DNA of 34,130 nucleotides, taken from positions 1-34,130 of the forward strand of contig CACHFI010000009.1 of the NCBI GenBank assembly GCA_902579065.1, written 5' to 3'. The notes below the pieces were generated by a model that was not told the DNA's origin, made no database searches, and worked only from the letters and a program-made list of their open reading frames with translations. Of this stretch, positions 1 to 7,837 are shown piece after piece. The DNA comes from an uncultured Bacteroidota bacterium (GTDB lineage Bacteria; Bacteroidota; Bacteroidia; Flavobacteriales; BACL11). Position 1 is the first letter of the stretch, and each line of letters begins with the position of its first letter. The position numbers and the translations under genes were made by a program.

Positions 1-622
1 TAGCTTCTTCTTCCTCAGCTGGAGCTTCTTCTTCCGCTGGAGCTTCTTCCTCAGCCGGAGCTTCTGTCTCAACTGCAGTTACTTCTTCTGTTTGAGGTTC
101 AGTTTCTTCAGTTGATACTTCTTCCGCCGGAGCTTCTTCAGTTTCTTCTTCAGATTTTGCTTGTGCAGTTAATTTTTCTTGTATTGCTTTTGCTTTTTCT
201 TCTTGATAAGCTTTTTCAGCGTCTATTATAGCTTTCTTTGCTTTTTCAGCTTCTTGAGCTAAACCAGATCTTTTGCCTTCTATTTTCGCTTCTTTTTCTG
301 AAATCCATTGATCAAATCTTTTTTGAGCTTCATCTTCGTCAAATGCACCTTTAGCTACACCACCTAATAAATGTTTTTTCATATAAACTCCTTTATATGA
401 TAAGATAGCTCTGACTGTGTCTGATGGTTGTGCTCCCTTCATTAGCCATTCAACAGATCTATCAAAATTTAGATCAATAATTGCTGGATTTACATTAGGA
501 TTGTATAATCCTAATTTTTCAATATATCTACCGTCTCTAGGTGCTCTTTGATCTGCTATAACAATGTGGTAAATTGGTTTTCCTTTTTTACCGTGTCTTT
601 GTAATCTTATTCTTGTTGCCAT
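1..622 (-). CDS. rpsP: 30S ribosomal protein S16 with long acidic C-terminal tail (3' end outside window)
   Basis: Ribosomal protein S16 of the small subunit. The first ~85 residues read as a normal S16: start [16 protein letters not shown], then [18 protein letters not shown] and a LGLYNPN segment. The ATG is at 622-620. At least 207 codons are present and the frame is still open at base 1, whereas a minimal S16 is about 80-90 residues. The extra part is a Lys/Glu/Ala helix-forming stretch followed by a tail of repeated Ala-Pro-Ala-Glu-Glu units. Extended S16 tails are common in Bacteroidota as far as I recall, but this one is long. The gene is divergent from the E1 dehydrogenase gene across a 198-bp gap that holds its promoter and a leader hairpin. 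rimM usually follows rpsP, but that position is outside the window. Confidence 0.95.
   Translation of the reverse strand, partial: MATRIRLQRHGKKGKPIYHIVIADQRAPRDGRYIEKLGLYNPNVNPAIIDLNFDRSVEWLMKGAQPSDTVRAILSYKGVYMKKHLLGGVAKGAFDEDEAQKRFDQWISEKEAKIEGKRSGLAQEAEKAKKAIIDAEKAYQEEKAKAIQEKLTAQAKSEEETEEAPAEEVSTEETEPQTEEVTAVETEAPAEEEAPAEEEAPAEEEEA
3..59 (-). repeat. 18-21 bp tandem repeat coding for the Ala-Pro-Glu tail of S16
   Basis: Three consecutive imperfect units lie at 3-23 (21 bp), 24-41 (18 bp) and 42-59 (18 bp). Each starts gcttcttc on the plus strand and ends in a gctgga/gccgga variant. They encode Glu-rich units containing Ala-Pro-Ala-Glu. Degenerate copies continue to about 135. The 18/21-bp units keep the reading frame, so copy number could change without breaking rpsP. 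Confidence 0.75.
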
Positions 623-659
623 AATTTTTTAATTTGGTTAAACTATCTCTGTAGTTAGT

Positions 660-673
660 CCTCATTATTGAGG
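660..673 (-). promoter_or_regulatory. Small hairpin in the rpsP leader
   Basis: CCTCA-TTAT-TGAGG is a perfect 5-bp stem with a 4-nt loop. It lies between the putative -7 box (679-686) and the rpsP start codon (622), so it would be at the very 5' end of the transcript. It could be a stabilising or autoregulatory leader element. There is no T-run, so it is not a terminator. The stem is short and chance is possible. Confidence 0.3.
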
Positions 674-678
674 GCCTG

Positions 679-707
679 CAAAAATAATAATCTTTTCTAA
701 ATATCAG
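679..707 (-). promoter_or_regulatory. Putative Bacteroidota promoter for rpsP
   Basis: Read on the minus strand, TATTTTTG (686-679) matches the TAnnTTTG -7 consensus exactly. It is preceded after 18 bp by CTG (707-705), a one-mismatch -33 box (TTG). Predicted transcription starts about 50 nt upstream of the rpsP ATG. Confidence 0.5.
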
Positions 708-777
708 AATTATTTATCATTTAAATAAATGCTAATATTTCTAAATAGTAATTTTAGAGTTTTAAAGAAATATTAGT

Positions 778-785
778 TAGTTTTG
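778..785 (+). promoter_or_regulatory. Putative -7 element for the E1/murQ operon
   Basis: TAGTTTTG matches TAnnTTTG exactly and lies 35 bp upstream of the ATG at 821. No convincing TTG is found at the expected -33 spacing, so this is only a candidate. Confidence 0.35.
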
Positions 786-820
786 TAGCCTTAAAATTTA
801 CACAATCAAAACATAAAAAG

Positions 821-3235
821 ATGAGTAAAAAAACTAATGATAAAAAACTATCAAAAGAGGATTTTAAGAACGTTATTTTATCAGATTTTAGATTAGTTAA
901 TGAAGTTAGAGAATCCTCTCTATTAGGAAGAAGAGATGTTCTTTCTGGAAAAGGTAGTTTTGGGATTTTTGGTGATGGTAAAGAATTAGCTCAAATAGCA
1001 CTTTGTAAAGTTTTTAAGGATGGTGATTTTAGAGCAGGCTATTACAGAGATCAAACAATGATGATGTGTCTGGGCCAGCTTACAACAAAACAAATGTTTG
1101 CTCATCTATATGGTAATCCCGAATTATCTGCAGAACCAAGTTCTGGATCTAGACAGATGATGAATCACTTTGGATCTCGTTTCTTAAATGATGATGGAAC
1201 ATGGCGTGATCTTATGAAGCAAAAGAATTCAACATCAGATATGGCATGTTTAGCATCTAATTTTCCAAGACTAGTAGGACTTGCACAAGCATCAAAAGTT
1301 TACAGAGAAAACAAAGCTTTATCCAACAAAACTAACTTTTCAAATAATGGTTCAGAAATAGCATTTGGTACAATTGGTAATTCTTCATGTGCTGAAGGAC
1401 ACTTTTTTGAAGCAGTTAATGCTATTGGTGTATTGCAGGTGCCAGCAATTATATCAGTATGGGATGATGGATATGGAATATCAGTAGGAAATGAATATCA
1501 AATGACAAAATCTGATGTTTCAGAAGTTTTAAAAGGCTTTCAAAGAGATGAAAAAGGAGAAGGATTTGAAATTTTTAAAGTTAGAGGATGGGATTATGCA
1601 GGATTAGTTGAAACATATGAAAAGGCTGAAAAATTAGCAAGAGAAAATCATATTCCTTCTATTGTTCATGTTATTGATATGACACAACCAACAGGTCACT
1701 CAACTTCTGGATCACATGAACGTTACAAGAGCAAAGAAAGATTACAATGGGAACAAGACTATGATTGTCTAGTTCAATTTAGAAAGTGGATTGTAGATAA
1801 TAAGATTGCATCTGAGGATGAATTAGATAATATTTCAAAAGAAGTTAAAGAGTTTGTAAAACAAGCAAAAAAAGAAGCTTGGCAAGAATATCAGAATCCA
1901 TTAAAAGAAGAACTTAATCAGCTTTTTACAATACTAAATACAATTTCTAATAAGTGTGATATTAAAGAACTTGATAAATGGACGGCTGATCTCAAACAAT
2001 CTGGATCTTTTGGACTTTTTAGAAGAGATTTTTTATCAGTTGCCAGAAAAGTTCTAGCTAGAATAGCAACAAATAATGATGTAGATAAGTCAGAGCTTGT
2101 TGCATTTATAAATAAAATAAAATCAGAAAGTTCATTTAGATATAATAGTAAGCTTTATAACGAAACTGAGTATTCAGCAAGAAATGTTAAAGAAGTTTTA
2201 CCAACATACGCATCTGATTCAGAGGAAGTAGACGCTAGGGTTATATTAAGAGATAACTTTGATAAAATGTTTAATGATATTCCTGAGGCAATGATTTTCG
2301 GGGAAGATGTTGGAAAGATTGGTGGTGTTAATCAAGGAGTTGAAGGTCTTCAAGCTAAATATGGAGAATTAAGAGTCAGTGACACAGGAATTAGAGAAAC
2401 TACAATTTTAGGTCAAGGAATTGGATTATCATTAAGAGGATTAAAGCCAATTGCTGAGATGCAGTATTTAGATTATTTACTTTATGCATTCCAAACAATG
2501 GCAGACGATATTGCTACACTACACTATCGTACACATGGAGGTCAAATATCTCCAGTAATCATTAGAACAAGAGGACATAGATTAGAAGGTATATGGCATT
2601 CAGGTTCACCTATGGGAATGATTATTCATGGTACTAGAGGTGTTAATATTTGTGTGCCTAGAAATATGACAAAAGCAGCTGGATTCTATAATACGTTAAT
2701 GGTTGCCAATGAACCTGCAATGGTGGTTGAATGTCTCAATAGTTATCGAGTTAAAGAGAAATTGCCTAATAATATGGGTGAATTTAGAACACCATTAGGG
2801 ATTCCAGAAACAACAAAAGAAGGAAACGATGTAACAATTGTTACATATGGATCTACATGGAGAATTGTTACTGAGGCAGCAAAACAATTAGAAGAATTTG
2901 GTATTAGTGCTGAGGTAATAGATGTTCAAACTCTTGTTCCTCTTGATATTAATCATACAATGATAGATAGTCTTAAGAAAACAAATAGACTTTTAGTTGT
3001 TGATGAAGACGTTCCAGGAGGAGCTAGTGCTTATATTTTACAGAATATTATTGAAGATCAAAAAGGCTTTTACCATCTAGATAGTGAGCCTCAAACTTTA
3101 GCAGCCAAAGCACATAGATGTGCATATGGAAAAGATGGTGATTATTTTAGTAAACCTTCAATTGAAGATGTTTTTGAAAAAGTTTACAATATGATGCATG
3201 AAGTTGATCCAAAAAAATATCCTGAACTTTATTAA
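821..3235 (+). CDS. 2-oxo acid dehydrogenase E1 component, alpha and beta subunits fused (thiamine-dependent)
   Basis: Thiamine-diphosphate E1 enzyme with both subunits in one 804-residue chain. It is expected to decarboxylate a 2-oxo acid and pass the acyl group to a lipoyl E2 partner. The alpha half spans about residues 20-390 and includes AGYYRDQT and a cofactor stretch at 183-221. There the usual GDG is replaced by GNS and the usual NN by DD (VWDDGYGISV). The beta half starts near 470, with IFGEDVG and RVSDTGIRETTILGQGIGLS, and ends with the conserved VIDVQTLVPLD region. I cannot tell pyruvate from branched-chain or other 2-oxo acid use; the length and organisation match a Bacteroidota family often labelled only as a thiamine-dependent enzyme. 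murQ starts 5 bp downstream, so the two are probably co-transcribed. No E2 or E3 gene is nearby. Confidence 0.88.
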   Translation: MSKKTNDKKLSKEDFKNVILSDFRLVNEVRESSLLGRRDVLSGKGSFGIFGDGKELAQIALCKVFKDGDFRAGYYRDQTMMMCLGQLTTKQMFAHLYGNPELSAEPSSGSRQMMNHFGSRFLNDDGTWRDLMKQKNSTSDMACLASNFPRLVGLAQASKVYRENKALSNKTNFSNNGSEIAFGTIGNSSCAEGHFFEAVNAIGVLQVPAIISVWDDGYGISVGNEYQMTKSDVSEVLKGFQRDEKGEGFEIFKVRGWDYAGLVETYEKAEKLARENHIPSIVHVIDMTQPTGHSTSGSHERYKSKERLQWEQDYDCLVQFRKWIVDNKIASEDELDNISKEVKEFVKQAKKEAWQEYQNPLKEELNQLFTILNTISNKCDIKELDKWTADLKQSGSFGLFRRDFLSVARKVLARIATNNDVDKSELVAFINKIKSESSFRYNSKLYNETEYSARNVKEVLPTYASDSEEVDARVILRDNFDKMFNDIPEAMIFGEDVGKIGGVNQGVEGLQAKYGELRVSDTGIRETTILGQGIGLSLRGLKPIAEMQYLDYLLYAFQTMADDIATLHYRTHGGQISPVIIRTRGHRLEGIWHSGSPMGMIIHGTRGVNICVPRNMTKAAGFYNTLMVANEPAMVVECLNSYRVKEKLPNNMGEFRTPLGIPETTKEGNDVTIVTYGSTWRIVTEAAKQLEEFGISAEVIDVQTLVPLDINHTMIDSLKKTNRLLVVDEDVPGGASAYILQNIIEDQKGFYHLDSEPQTLAAKAHRCAYGKDGDYFSKPSIEDVFEKVYNMMHEVDPKKYPELY

Positions 3236-3240
3236 TTATT

Positions 3241-4047
3241 ATGAATAAAGTAACCGAAGCTGATTCTCATTATGACTCTTTAGAGCAAATGAGTACAGTT
3301 GACCTACTTCATAATATTAATAATGAAGATGAAAAGGTTGCTAGAATTGTAAAACAACAAATTCCAAATATTGTATCTCTCATAGAAGTTATAGTTGAAA
3401 AATTACAATCAGGGGGTAGGCTTTTTTATTTAGGCGCAGGTACATCAGGTAGATTAGGCATTCTTGATGCATCTGAATGTCCTCCAACATTTGGTGTTTC
3501 TCACGATTTAGTAATAGGTTTGATTGCAGGTGGAGATTCTGCAATTAGAAAAGCTGTTGAATTTGCTGAAGATAATAATGAACTTGGATGGGAAGATTTG
3601 AAAAAATATGATGTTTCAAATAATGATGTTGTAGTAGGTATTGCAGCTTCTGGTACAACCCCATATGTTGTAGGAGCATTAAAGAGATGTCAAGAGCATA
3701 ATGTAATTACTGGATGTATAACATGTAATTTAAACTCTCCTCTAAGCACATATTCTGATTATCCTATTGAAGTTATTGTTGGTCCAGAGTTTGTTACTGG
3801 AAGTACAAGAATGAAAGCAGGTACTGCTCAAAAATTGGTATTAAATATGATAACAACTTCCTCTATGATTAAATTAGGTAAAGTTCTAGGTAATAAAATG
3901 GTTGACATGCAACTTTCCAATAATAAATTGGTTGACAGAGGAACAAAAATGATAATGGATAAAACATCAATATCATCAGAAAAAGCAAAAGAGTTATTGT
4001 TAAAACATGGTTCGGTAAGAGAAGCAATTAAAAATAAAAATGGATAA
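3241..4047 (+). CDS. murQ: N-acetylmuramic acid 6-phosphate etherase
   Basis: MurQ cleaves the lactyl ether of MurNAc-6-phosphate to give GlcNAc-6-phosphate and D-lactate, a cytoplasmic step of peptidoglycan recycling. The protein is a SIS-domain sugar-phosphate enzyme. It shows FYLGAGTSGRLGILDASECPP (residues 62-82), AASGTTPYVVGAL, and the signature GPEFVTGSTRMKAGTAQKL. Glu79 and Glu110 have the same 31-residue spacing as the catalytic Glu83/Glu114 of the E. coli enzyme, so it looks active. At 268 residues it is about 30 shorter than E. coli MurQ, mainly at the C-terminus. It follows the E1 gene by 5 bp, and its last 8 bases overlap the next small gene. It is biochemically linked to the NamZ-type muramidase at 26584-27709. 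Confidence 0.95.
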   Translation: MNKVTEADSHYDSLEQMSTVDLLHNINNEDEKVARIVKQQIPNIVSLIEVIVEKLQSGGRLFYLGAGTSGRLGILDASECPPTFGVSHDLVIGLIAGGDSAIRKAVEFAEDNNELGWEDLKKYDVSNNDVVVGIAASGTTPYVVGALKRCQEHNVITGCITCNLNSPLSTYSDYPIEVIVGPEFVTGSTRMKAGTAQKLVLNMITTSSMIKLGKVLGNKMVDMQLSNNKLVDRGTKMIMDKTSISSEKAKELLLKHGSVREAIKNKNG

Positions 4048-4252
4048 ACAAAAATTAGTAAAAGCTGGGATGTGGTTGTCGGTAACTGTTCTTATTATTG
4101 CAATTGATGCAAATCTTCTTTTTATAGGTTTTAATAATTTAAGACAAGATAGTTATACAGTTATTGTAATAGCTTTATGTTTATTACCTGTTTTGTTTTT
4201 CTGTGCTTATAAAGGAATAAAGTATTTACTAGAATCAATCTTTACTAGCTAA
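4040..4252 (+). CDS. Small two-helix membrane protein following murQ (DUF6095-like)
   Basis: A 70-residue protein with two hydrophobic segments, about residues 9-31 (WLSVTVLIIAIDANLLFIGF) and 41-60 (VIALCLLPVLFFCAYKG), joined by a short polar loop. It therefore looks like an inner-membrane hairpin. It starts inside the end of murQ (8-nt overlap), which implies translational coupling. A small membrane protein downstream of murQ is a recurrent arrangement in flavobacteria (DUF6095 in my recollection), but I cannot verify family membership. Its last 18 bases overlap the end of the convergent mnmD gene. Function unknown. Confidence 0.7.
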   Translation: MDKQKLVKAGMWLSVTVLIIAIDANLLFIGFNNLRQDSYTVIVIALCLLPVLFFCAYKGIKYLLESIFTS

Positions 4253-4891
4253 GGTAATTTCTCTTTTACCTGTAGGGCCTTCTATAGAATAAACATTAAA
4301 ACCAACTTCTTTCATTGTTCTTTTTACATCTCCTTTTGAGGAATATGTTATTAAAACTCCATTAATATTTAAACATTCGTATAGTTTTTTAAAGTTATTT
4401 AAAGTCCACATTTCAGGTTGTTTAGAGGGAGAAAAAGCATCAAAATATATTAGATCATATTTTTCATTAAATAATATTTTAGTAAAGTCACAGTTCATTT
4501 TTTTGAGAACAAAAAAATTAGACAATTCTATTTCATTTTCCCATAAAGAGCTATGAATTTTAAGAAAGATATTTTTATCAATTTTTAATTGATCACAATA
4601 ATTTAAAGAGGAATAAATTTCTTCTATAAGGGGTAAATTATCTATTGTGTGGTAAGTGATTTTTTTCTCTTTTTTATCACAATATAGCTGAGTTAATAAT
4701 GCATTGAGTCCTGTTCCAAAACCTATTTCTAAAACTCTAATTTTTTTTTTACTAATTCTTTTTAAACCATTATTAATAAAAATATGTTTTGATTCATTAA
4801 TGGCTCCATATTTAGAGTGATAACTATCATTAATAATTAGATTTTTAAGAGAATTAGAACCGTCAATAGTTTTAACTAATTCTAATTTCAT
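4235..4891 (-). CDS. mnmD: tRNA 5-methylaminomethyl-2-thiouridine methyltransferase (MnmD/MnmC-N type)
   Basis: S-adenosylmethionine-dependent methyltransferase expected to convert nm5(s2)U34 to mnm5(s2)U34 in tRNA wobble positions. The 218-residue protein has the family signature HSKYGAINESKHIF (residues 25-38), the SAM loop LEIGFGTGLNAL (54-65), and YFDAFSPSKQPEMW (149-162). It ends with YSSKGDVKRTMKEVGF and GPTGKREITLA. This is a stand-alone methyltransferase without the FAD oxidoreductase half of E. coli MnmC, as is usual in Bacteroidota. Its ATG overlaps the TGA of the upstream haem lipoprotein gene (ATGA, 4888-4891). It converges on, and overlaps by 18 bp, the small membrane protein gene downstream of murQ. 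Confidence 0.88.
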   Translation of the reverse strand: MKLELVKTIDGSNSLKNLIINDSYHSKYGAINESKHIFINNGLKRISKKKIRVLEIGFGTGLNALLTQLYCDKKEKKITYHTIDNLPLIEEIYSSLNYCDQLKIDKNIFLKIHSSLWENEIELSNFFVLKKMNCDFTKILFNEKYDLIYFDAFSPSKQPEMWTLNNFKKLYECLNINGVLITYSSKGDVKRTMKEVGFNVYSIEGPTGKREITLASKD

Positions 4892-5334
4892 TTCTTATAG
4901 TAAAGCTTATTAATCTTACCTATAGCCCCAAGACAAAACTGTTGATGGCATTGTATACAATTAGTAACCATTGAATTATAGTTTTTTTGAGACTTATCAT
5001 TTAGAAATTTATCAACTGAATTTATATATAGATCAGCATATCCGTTGTAGATCCCATCATCTCTTAAATTGCTTTCTGTTGGATTAGCAGTTTTTATTGA
5101 TTGATAGTTAGATTTAAACTCATCTATTAAATTAGAATTTAAATTATTTTCAATAGAATCATTTAAGAACAAATAATTTTTAATTTCAAGAGTGTTTTGA
5201 TGTAAATCTCTCATTAAAAGAGCTAACTCACTTTCTCCATTAGGGTTAACTTGCTCACTTTCACATTCATTTTTTGAATTTGAACATCCAAAAAAAGTCA
5301 GTAGTAATGCAGTATATAATAGATTCTTAAGCAA
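4888..5334 (-). CDS. Haem-binding lipoprotein, class II cytochrome c-like
   Basis: A 148-residue lipoprotein. The signal peptide ends in a lipobox (TFFGC, Cys17), so the protein should be anchored to a membrane outside the cytoplasm. The single haem-attachment motif CIQCH is near the C-terminus (126-130), followed by QQFC. The region before it is helical and polar with a Met at 41. A C-terminal CxxCH after a helical domain is the layout of class II cytochromes c (c'/c556), and Met41 could be an axial ligand; this is inference. The start codon is TTG (5334-5332). No ATG exists before the lipobox, and the signal peptide requires this start. It begins 2 bp after the DUF4920 gene and overlaps mnmD by 4 bp, so it is part of a four-gene minus-strand operon. 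Confidence 0.72.
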   Translation of the reverse strand: MLKNLLYTALLLTFFGCSNSKNECESEQVNPNGESELALLMRDLHQNTLEIKNYLFLNDSIENNLNSNLIDEFKSNYQSIKTANPTESNLRDDGIYNGYADLYINSVDKFLNDKSQKNYNSMVTNCIQCHQQFCLGAIGKINKLYYKK

Positions 5335-5336
5335 TT

Positions 5337-5792
5337 TTATTTTATAATTACTCCAGTTGCTTCTGCCATGCTATACATAATTTTTGGCTCAGTAATAGCG
5401 TCAATTTCTTCTTGAGGTGCATTAGCATCTTCTTTTAAATGTTTTAGCCAAGCAACAGATAGTGTATCAACTTTTGCCATTCCTTCAACAATTGCAGTGC
5501 TTCCAGAGGCATCCATTGGAACGAAAAAACCATAATCTTTAAATCTAACTAGCATTTCTGTTTCTTCATTAAGATCTACATACATCCAGCATCCTTTTTT
5601 TTGACATATACTATTTATAACTGCTTCAACCTTAACTTGAACAGAATCATTTTCAGATAACTGGTTGAGTAATTCTTGTCCAGTTACTTTACCTTCTTCT
5701 GTGATATTTTGATCACCAAATTTTTTATTAGGAGATTCTGTTGAGCATGCAACAAAAAGCATAACAAATAATGTGTATAATATATTTTTCAT
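5337..5792 (-). CDS. DUF4920 family lipoprotein
   Basis: A 151-residue exported lipoprotein. The start chosen is the ATG at 5792 rather than 5813, because MKNILYTLFVMLFVAC then gives a clean lipoprotein signal peptide with Cys16. The body matches the DUF4920 pattern I recognise: a KFGDQNITEEGKVTGQEL opening, then a beta-rich core with VKVEAVINSICQKKGCW. Its paired cysteines C63 and C68 could bind a metal or form a disulfide. Biochemical function is not established. It is immediately followed (2 bp) by the cytochrome-like lipoprotein, suggesting that the two act together in the periplasm or outer membrane. Confidence 0.8.
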   Translation of the reverse strand: MKNILYTLFVMLFVACSTESPNKKFGDQNITEEGKVTGQELLNQLSENDSVQVKVEAVINSICQKKGCWMYVDLNEETEMLVRFKDYGFFVPMDASGSTAIVEGMAKVDTLSVAWLKHLKEDANAPQEEIDAITEPKIMYSMAEATGVIIK

Positions 5793-5824
5793 TGTAAATT
5801 TTTTAAAGTCCAAATTTATTAAAA

Positions 5825-6244
5825 TTAATCAAGAATCATTTTATAATGCATTATTCCAACTTCATCAAATTGTTCTCCAATTTTTTTAAACCCTACCTTT
5901 TCATAAAAACCAACTACTTGAACTTGAGCATGTAGGTACTTGATATCTTTATTATTTGATAAGTCTTTAATCATAAAGTTCAATATTTTTAAGCCATAAC
6001 CTTTTTTTCTTTTGGAACCTAATACAGCAAATCTTTCCATTTTAATTCCAAATTGAGTTTTTCTGTATCTAGAAGTTGCAACGGGCTCATTATTATCTAG
6101 TAAGAGAAAATGTATTGATTCTTCCTCATTTTCATATTCGTCTTTTGGATCACATTTTTGTTCTTTTACAAAGACCTCTTTTCTTATGTTAAAGCATTTT
6201 TCAATGTCTTTATCATTAAATAAAACTTTTTTAATTTCAATCAT
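5825..6244 (-). CDS. GNAT-family N-acetyltransferase
   Basis: A 139-residue GCN5-related acetyltransferase, a one-domain cytoplasmic protein. The N-terminal part has NIRKEVFVKEQ followed by an acidic DEYENEEES stretch, typical of the ElaA/YjcF-like subgroup. ATSRYR and MERFAVLGSKRKKGYG (69-83) form the acetyl-CoA pyrophosphate-binding loop. The ending VGFYEKVGFKKIGEQFDE with IMHYKM is the usual GNAT finish. The acceptor substrate is unknown. It is the first gene of the minus-strand run down to mnmD, with 32 bp to the next gene. The upstream 90 bp are extremely AT-rich and shared with the divergent YceI gene. Confidence 0.85.
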   Translation of the reverse strand: MIEIKKVLFNDKDIEKCFNIRKEVFVKEQKCDPKDEYENEEESIHFLLLDNNEPVATSRYRKTQFGIKMERFAVLGSKRKKGYGLKILNFMIKDLSNNKDIKYLHAQVQVVGFYEKVGFKKIGEQFDEVGIMHYKMILD

Positions 6245-6334
6245 TAAGAATTTGTATAAGTTTTTTTGTAAAAAATTATATTTAATATAGTATATTAGGT
6301 AAAAATATCTATTTTTGTTTAAAAATAATATAAT

Positions 6335-6946
6335 ATGAAAAATTTTACTTTTAATCTACTTTTGTCTTTTTGTGTCTTAACTTTTTTTTCCTTTAAACCA
6401 CACCCATTAGTTGTTCCTGCAAATACTGATGCTTCAACTATAATTTGGACAGGAAGCAAGCCTACTGGTTCTCATTCTGGAAATGTTTCATTAACAAGTG
6501 GTTATTTAGTCTTAGATCATGAAGATGTTGTTGGAGGTAATTTTATTATTGATATGACTTCTATTTCGTGTACCGATATAGAAGATGAAGGAAAGAATAA
6601 ATATTTTGTTGGTCATTTAAAAGATGAAGATTTTTTTGATGTTGAAAAATTTCCTAAAGCTGAACTTGAAATAACAGGATCTAAAAAAACTAGTGATAAT
6701 AATTATTTACTAGAAGCTAACATGACAATCAAAGGAAGAACAAATAAAATAACTTTTAATTCTGAAATTCAAACTTCAGGAAATTCTGAGACAACGGGAA
6801 ATTCATTTACAGCTATTGCAAAGATTGTTTTAGATAGAACTCTTTGGGGAGTAGAGTATAAGTCAAAAAATATATTTAAAAATTTAGGAGATAAGTTCAT
6901 TTATGACGAAATGGAATTTGAAATCTTCTTAATTTCAGAAAAATAA
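6335..6946 (+). CDS. YceI-like periplasmic lipid-binding protein
   Basis: A 203-residue secreted protein with a signal peptide of about 21-25 residues (MKNFTFNLLLSFCVLTFFSF). It has a YceI beta-barrel fold: TIIWTGSKPTGSHSGNVSL near residue 34, then GGNFIIDMTSISCTD, LKDEDFFDVEKFPKAE, MTIKGRTNKITF, and the end motif FTAIAKIVLDRTLWGVEYKS. YceI proteins bind isoprenoid or other amphiphilic ligands; the ligand here is unknown. It is a single gene between a divergent GNAT gene and a convergent ATP-grasp gene, and its stop codon directly abuts the opposing stop codon. A TATTTTTG at 6310-6317 fits a -7 box but has no good -33 partner. Confidence 0.85.
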   Translation: MKNFTFNLLLSFCVLTFFSFKPHPLVVPANTDASTIIWTGSKPTGSHSGNVSLTSGYLVLDHEDVVGGNFIIDMTSISCTDIEDEGKNKYFVGHLKDEDFFDVEKFPKAELEITGSKKTSDNNYLLEANMTIKGRTNKITFNSEIQTSGNSETTGNSFTAIAKIVLDRTLWGVEYKSKNIFKNLGDKFIYDEMEFEIFLISEK

Positions 6947-7837
6947 TTACATACTTTGATAGATAGCTTCTGCTAATAGTTTTGCAGAGTTTTTGTTGTT
7001 TCTAAACCATAGTTCAGGTTCGATAAGTTCTAGCTCTCCCAAAGATATTTCCCCGTCATTATCATAAACAATATCAACTCTTGCATACAGCGGTAGTTCT
7101 GGACAATTTTCTAAACATTTTCTTGCAAACTGTATTTCATTTGTATCAGCATTATATTTTTCAACTTTGCCACCGTGATCATCTTGAACTCTAAAGTCAC
7201 CTTTTTTAGCAATTTTTCTAACAGCATGTGTATATTTTCCATTAATCATAATTAAAGAAATTTCACCATTTGAAGTAATATCAGTTAAAAACTCTTGAAA
7301 CAGAAAATCTTCTGATTTAATTAGATCTGAAAAAAGATTTTCAAATTCTTGTTTTTTTTCTCTATGAATCCTGTATGTATGTCTAGCTGCTCCTGAAATT
7401 GTTGGTTTTAATATTGCTTCGTTCCAACAACAATTACTAAATAATTCTTTAAGAGTTGTTTTCTGATTCTTTTTAACTAAAACTGATGAAGGGATGTTTA
7501 TATTCTTTTTTTGCAAATCAAATAAATAAGATTTGTCTAAATTCCATCTAATTAAGTTGTATGAATTTATAAATCTAATCTTTGATTTATTTATTTCTAA
7601 CCATTTATTAAATGTATTGAAATTGTCAAAATAATCCCATGTTGATCTGAAGATTGCAGCTTTTTGTTTATGCCAATCTATATTAGAAGATTTCCAATCT
7701 TTAATAATAACATTTAGACCTAATAGCTCTAATTCTTTTTTTAATAAATTATCCTCTGTAAGGACTTGTTGTATATACCAATCTACTTCTTTTGGATTTT
7801 CATATCTATGATCGGTTAGTATAACAACATCATTCAT
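6947..7837 (-). CDS. ATP-grasp domain enzyme
   Basis: A 296-residue ATP-grasp ligase with the glutathione synthetase/RimK-like layout. The N-terminal domain includes IFRSTWDYF. An ATP-binding Lys lies in EAILKPTISGAARHTYRI. The clamp region reads LFQEFLTDITSNGEISLIM, followed by HAVRKIAKKGDFRVQ. The magnesium-binding end is YARVDIVYDNDGEISLGELELIEPELWF. Members ligate a carboxylate to an amine or similar nucleophile using ATP; the substrate cannot be read here. It is the last gene of the icmF minus-strand operon, overlapping the end of the thioredoxin-like gene by 8 nt. Its TAA stop touches the stop of the convergent YceI gene. Confidence 0.85.
   Translation of the reverse strand: MNDVVILTDHRYENPKEVDWYIQQVLTEDNLLKKELELLGLNVIIKDWKSSNIDWHKQKAAIFRSTWDYFDNFNTFNKWLEINKSKIRFINSYNLIRWNLDKSYLFDLQKKNINIPSSVLVKKNQKTTLKELFSNCCWNEAILKPTISGAARHTYRIHREKKQEFENLFSDLIKSEDFLFQEFLTDITSNGEISLIMINGKYTHAVRKIAKKGDFRVQDDHGGKVEKYNADTNEIQFARKCLENCPELPLYARVDIVYDNDGEISLGELELIEPELWFRNNKNSAKLLAEAIYQSM

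Noticed and set aside
3-135. CRISPR or satellite array at the left edge
   Set aside because: The repeat units are contiguous without spacers, keep the rpsP frame and encode Ala/Glu/Pro.
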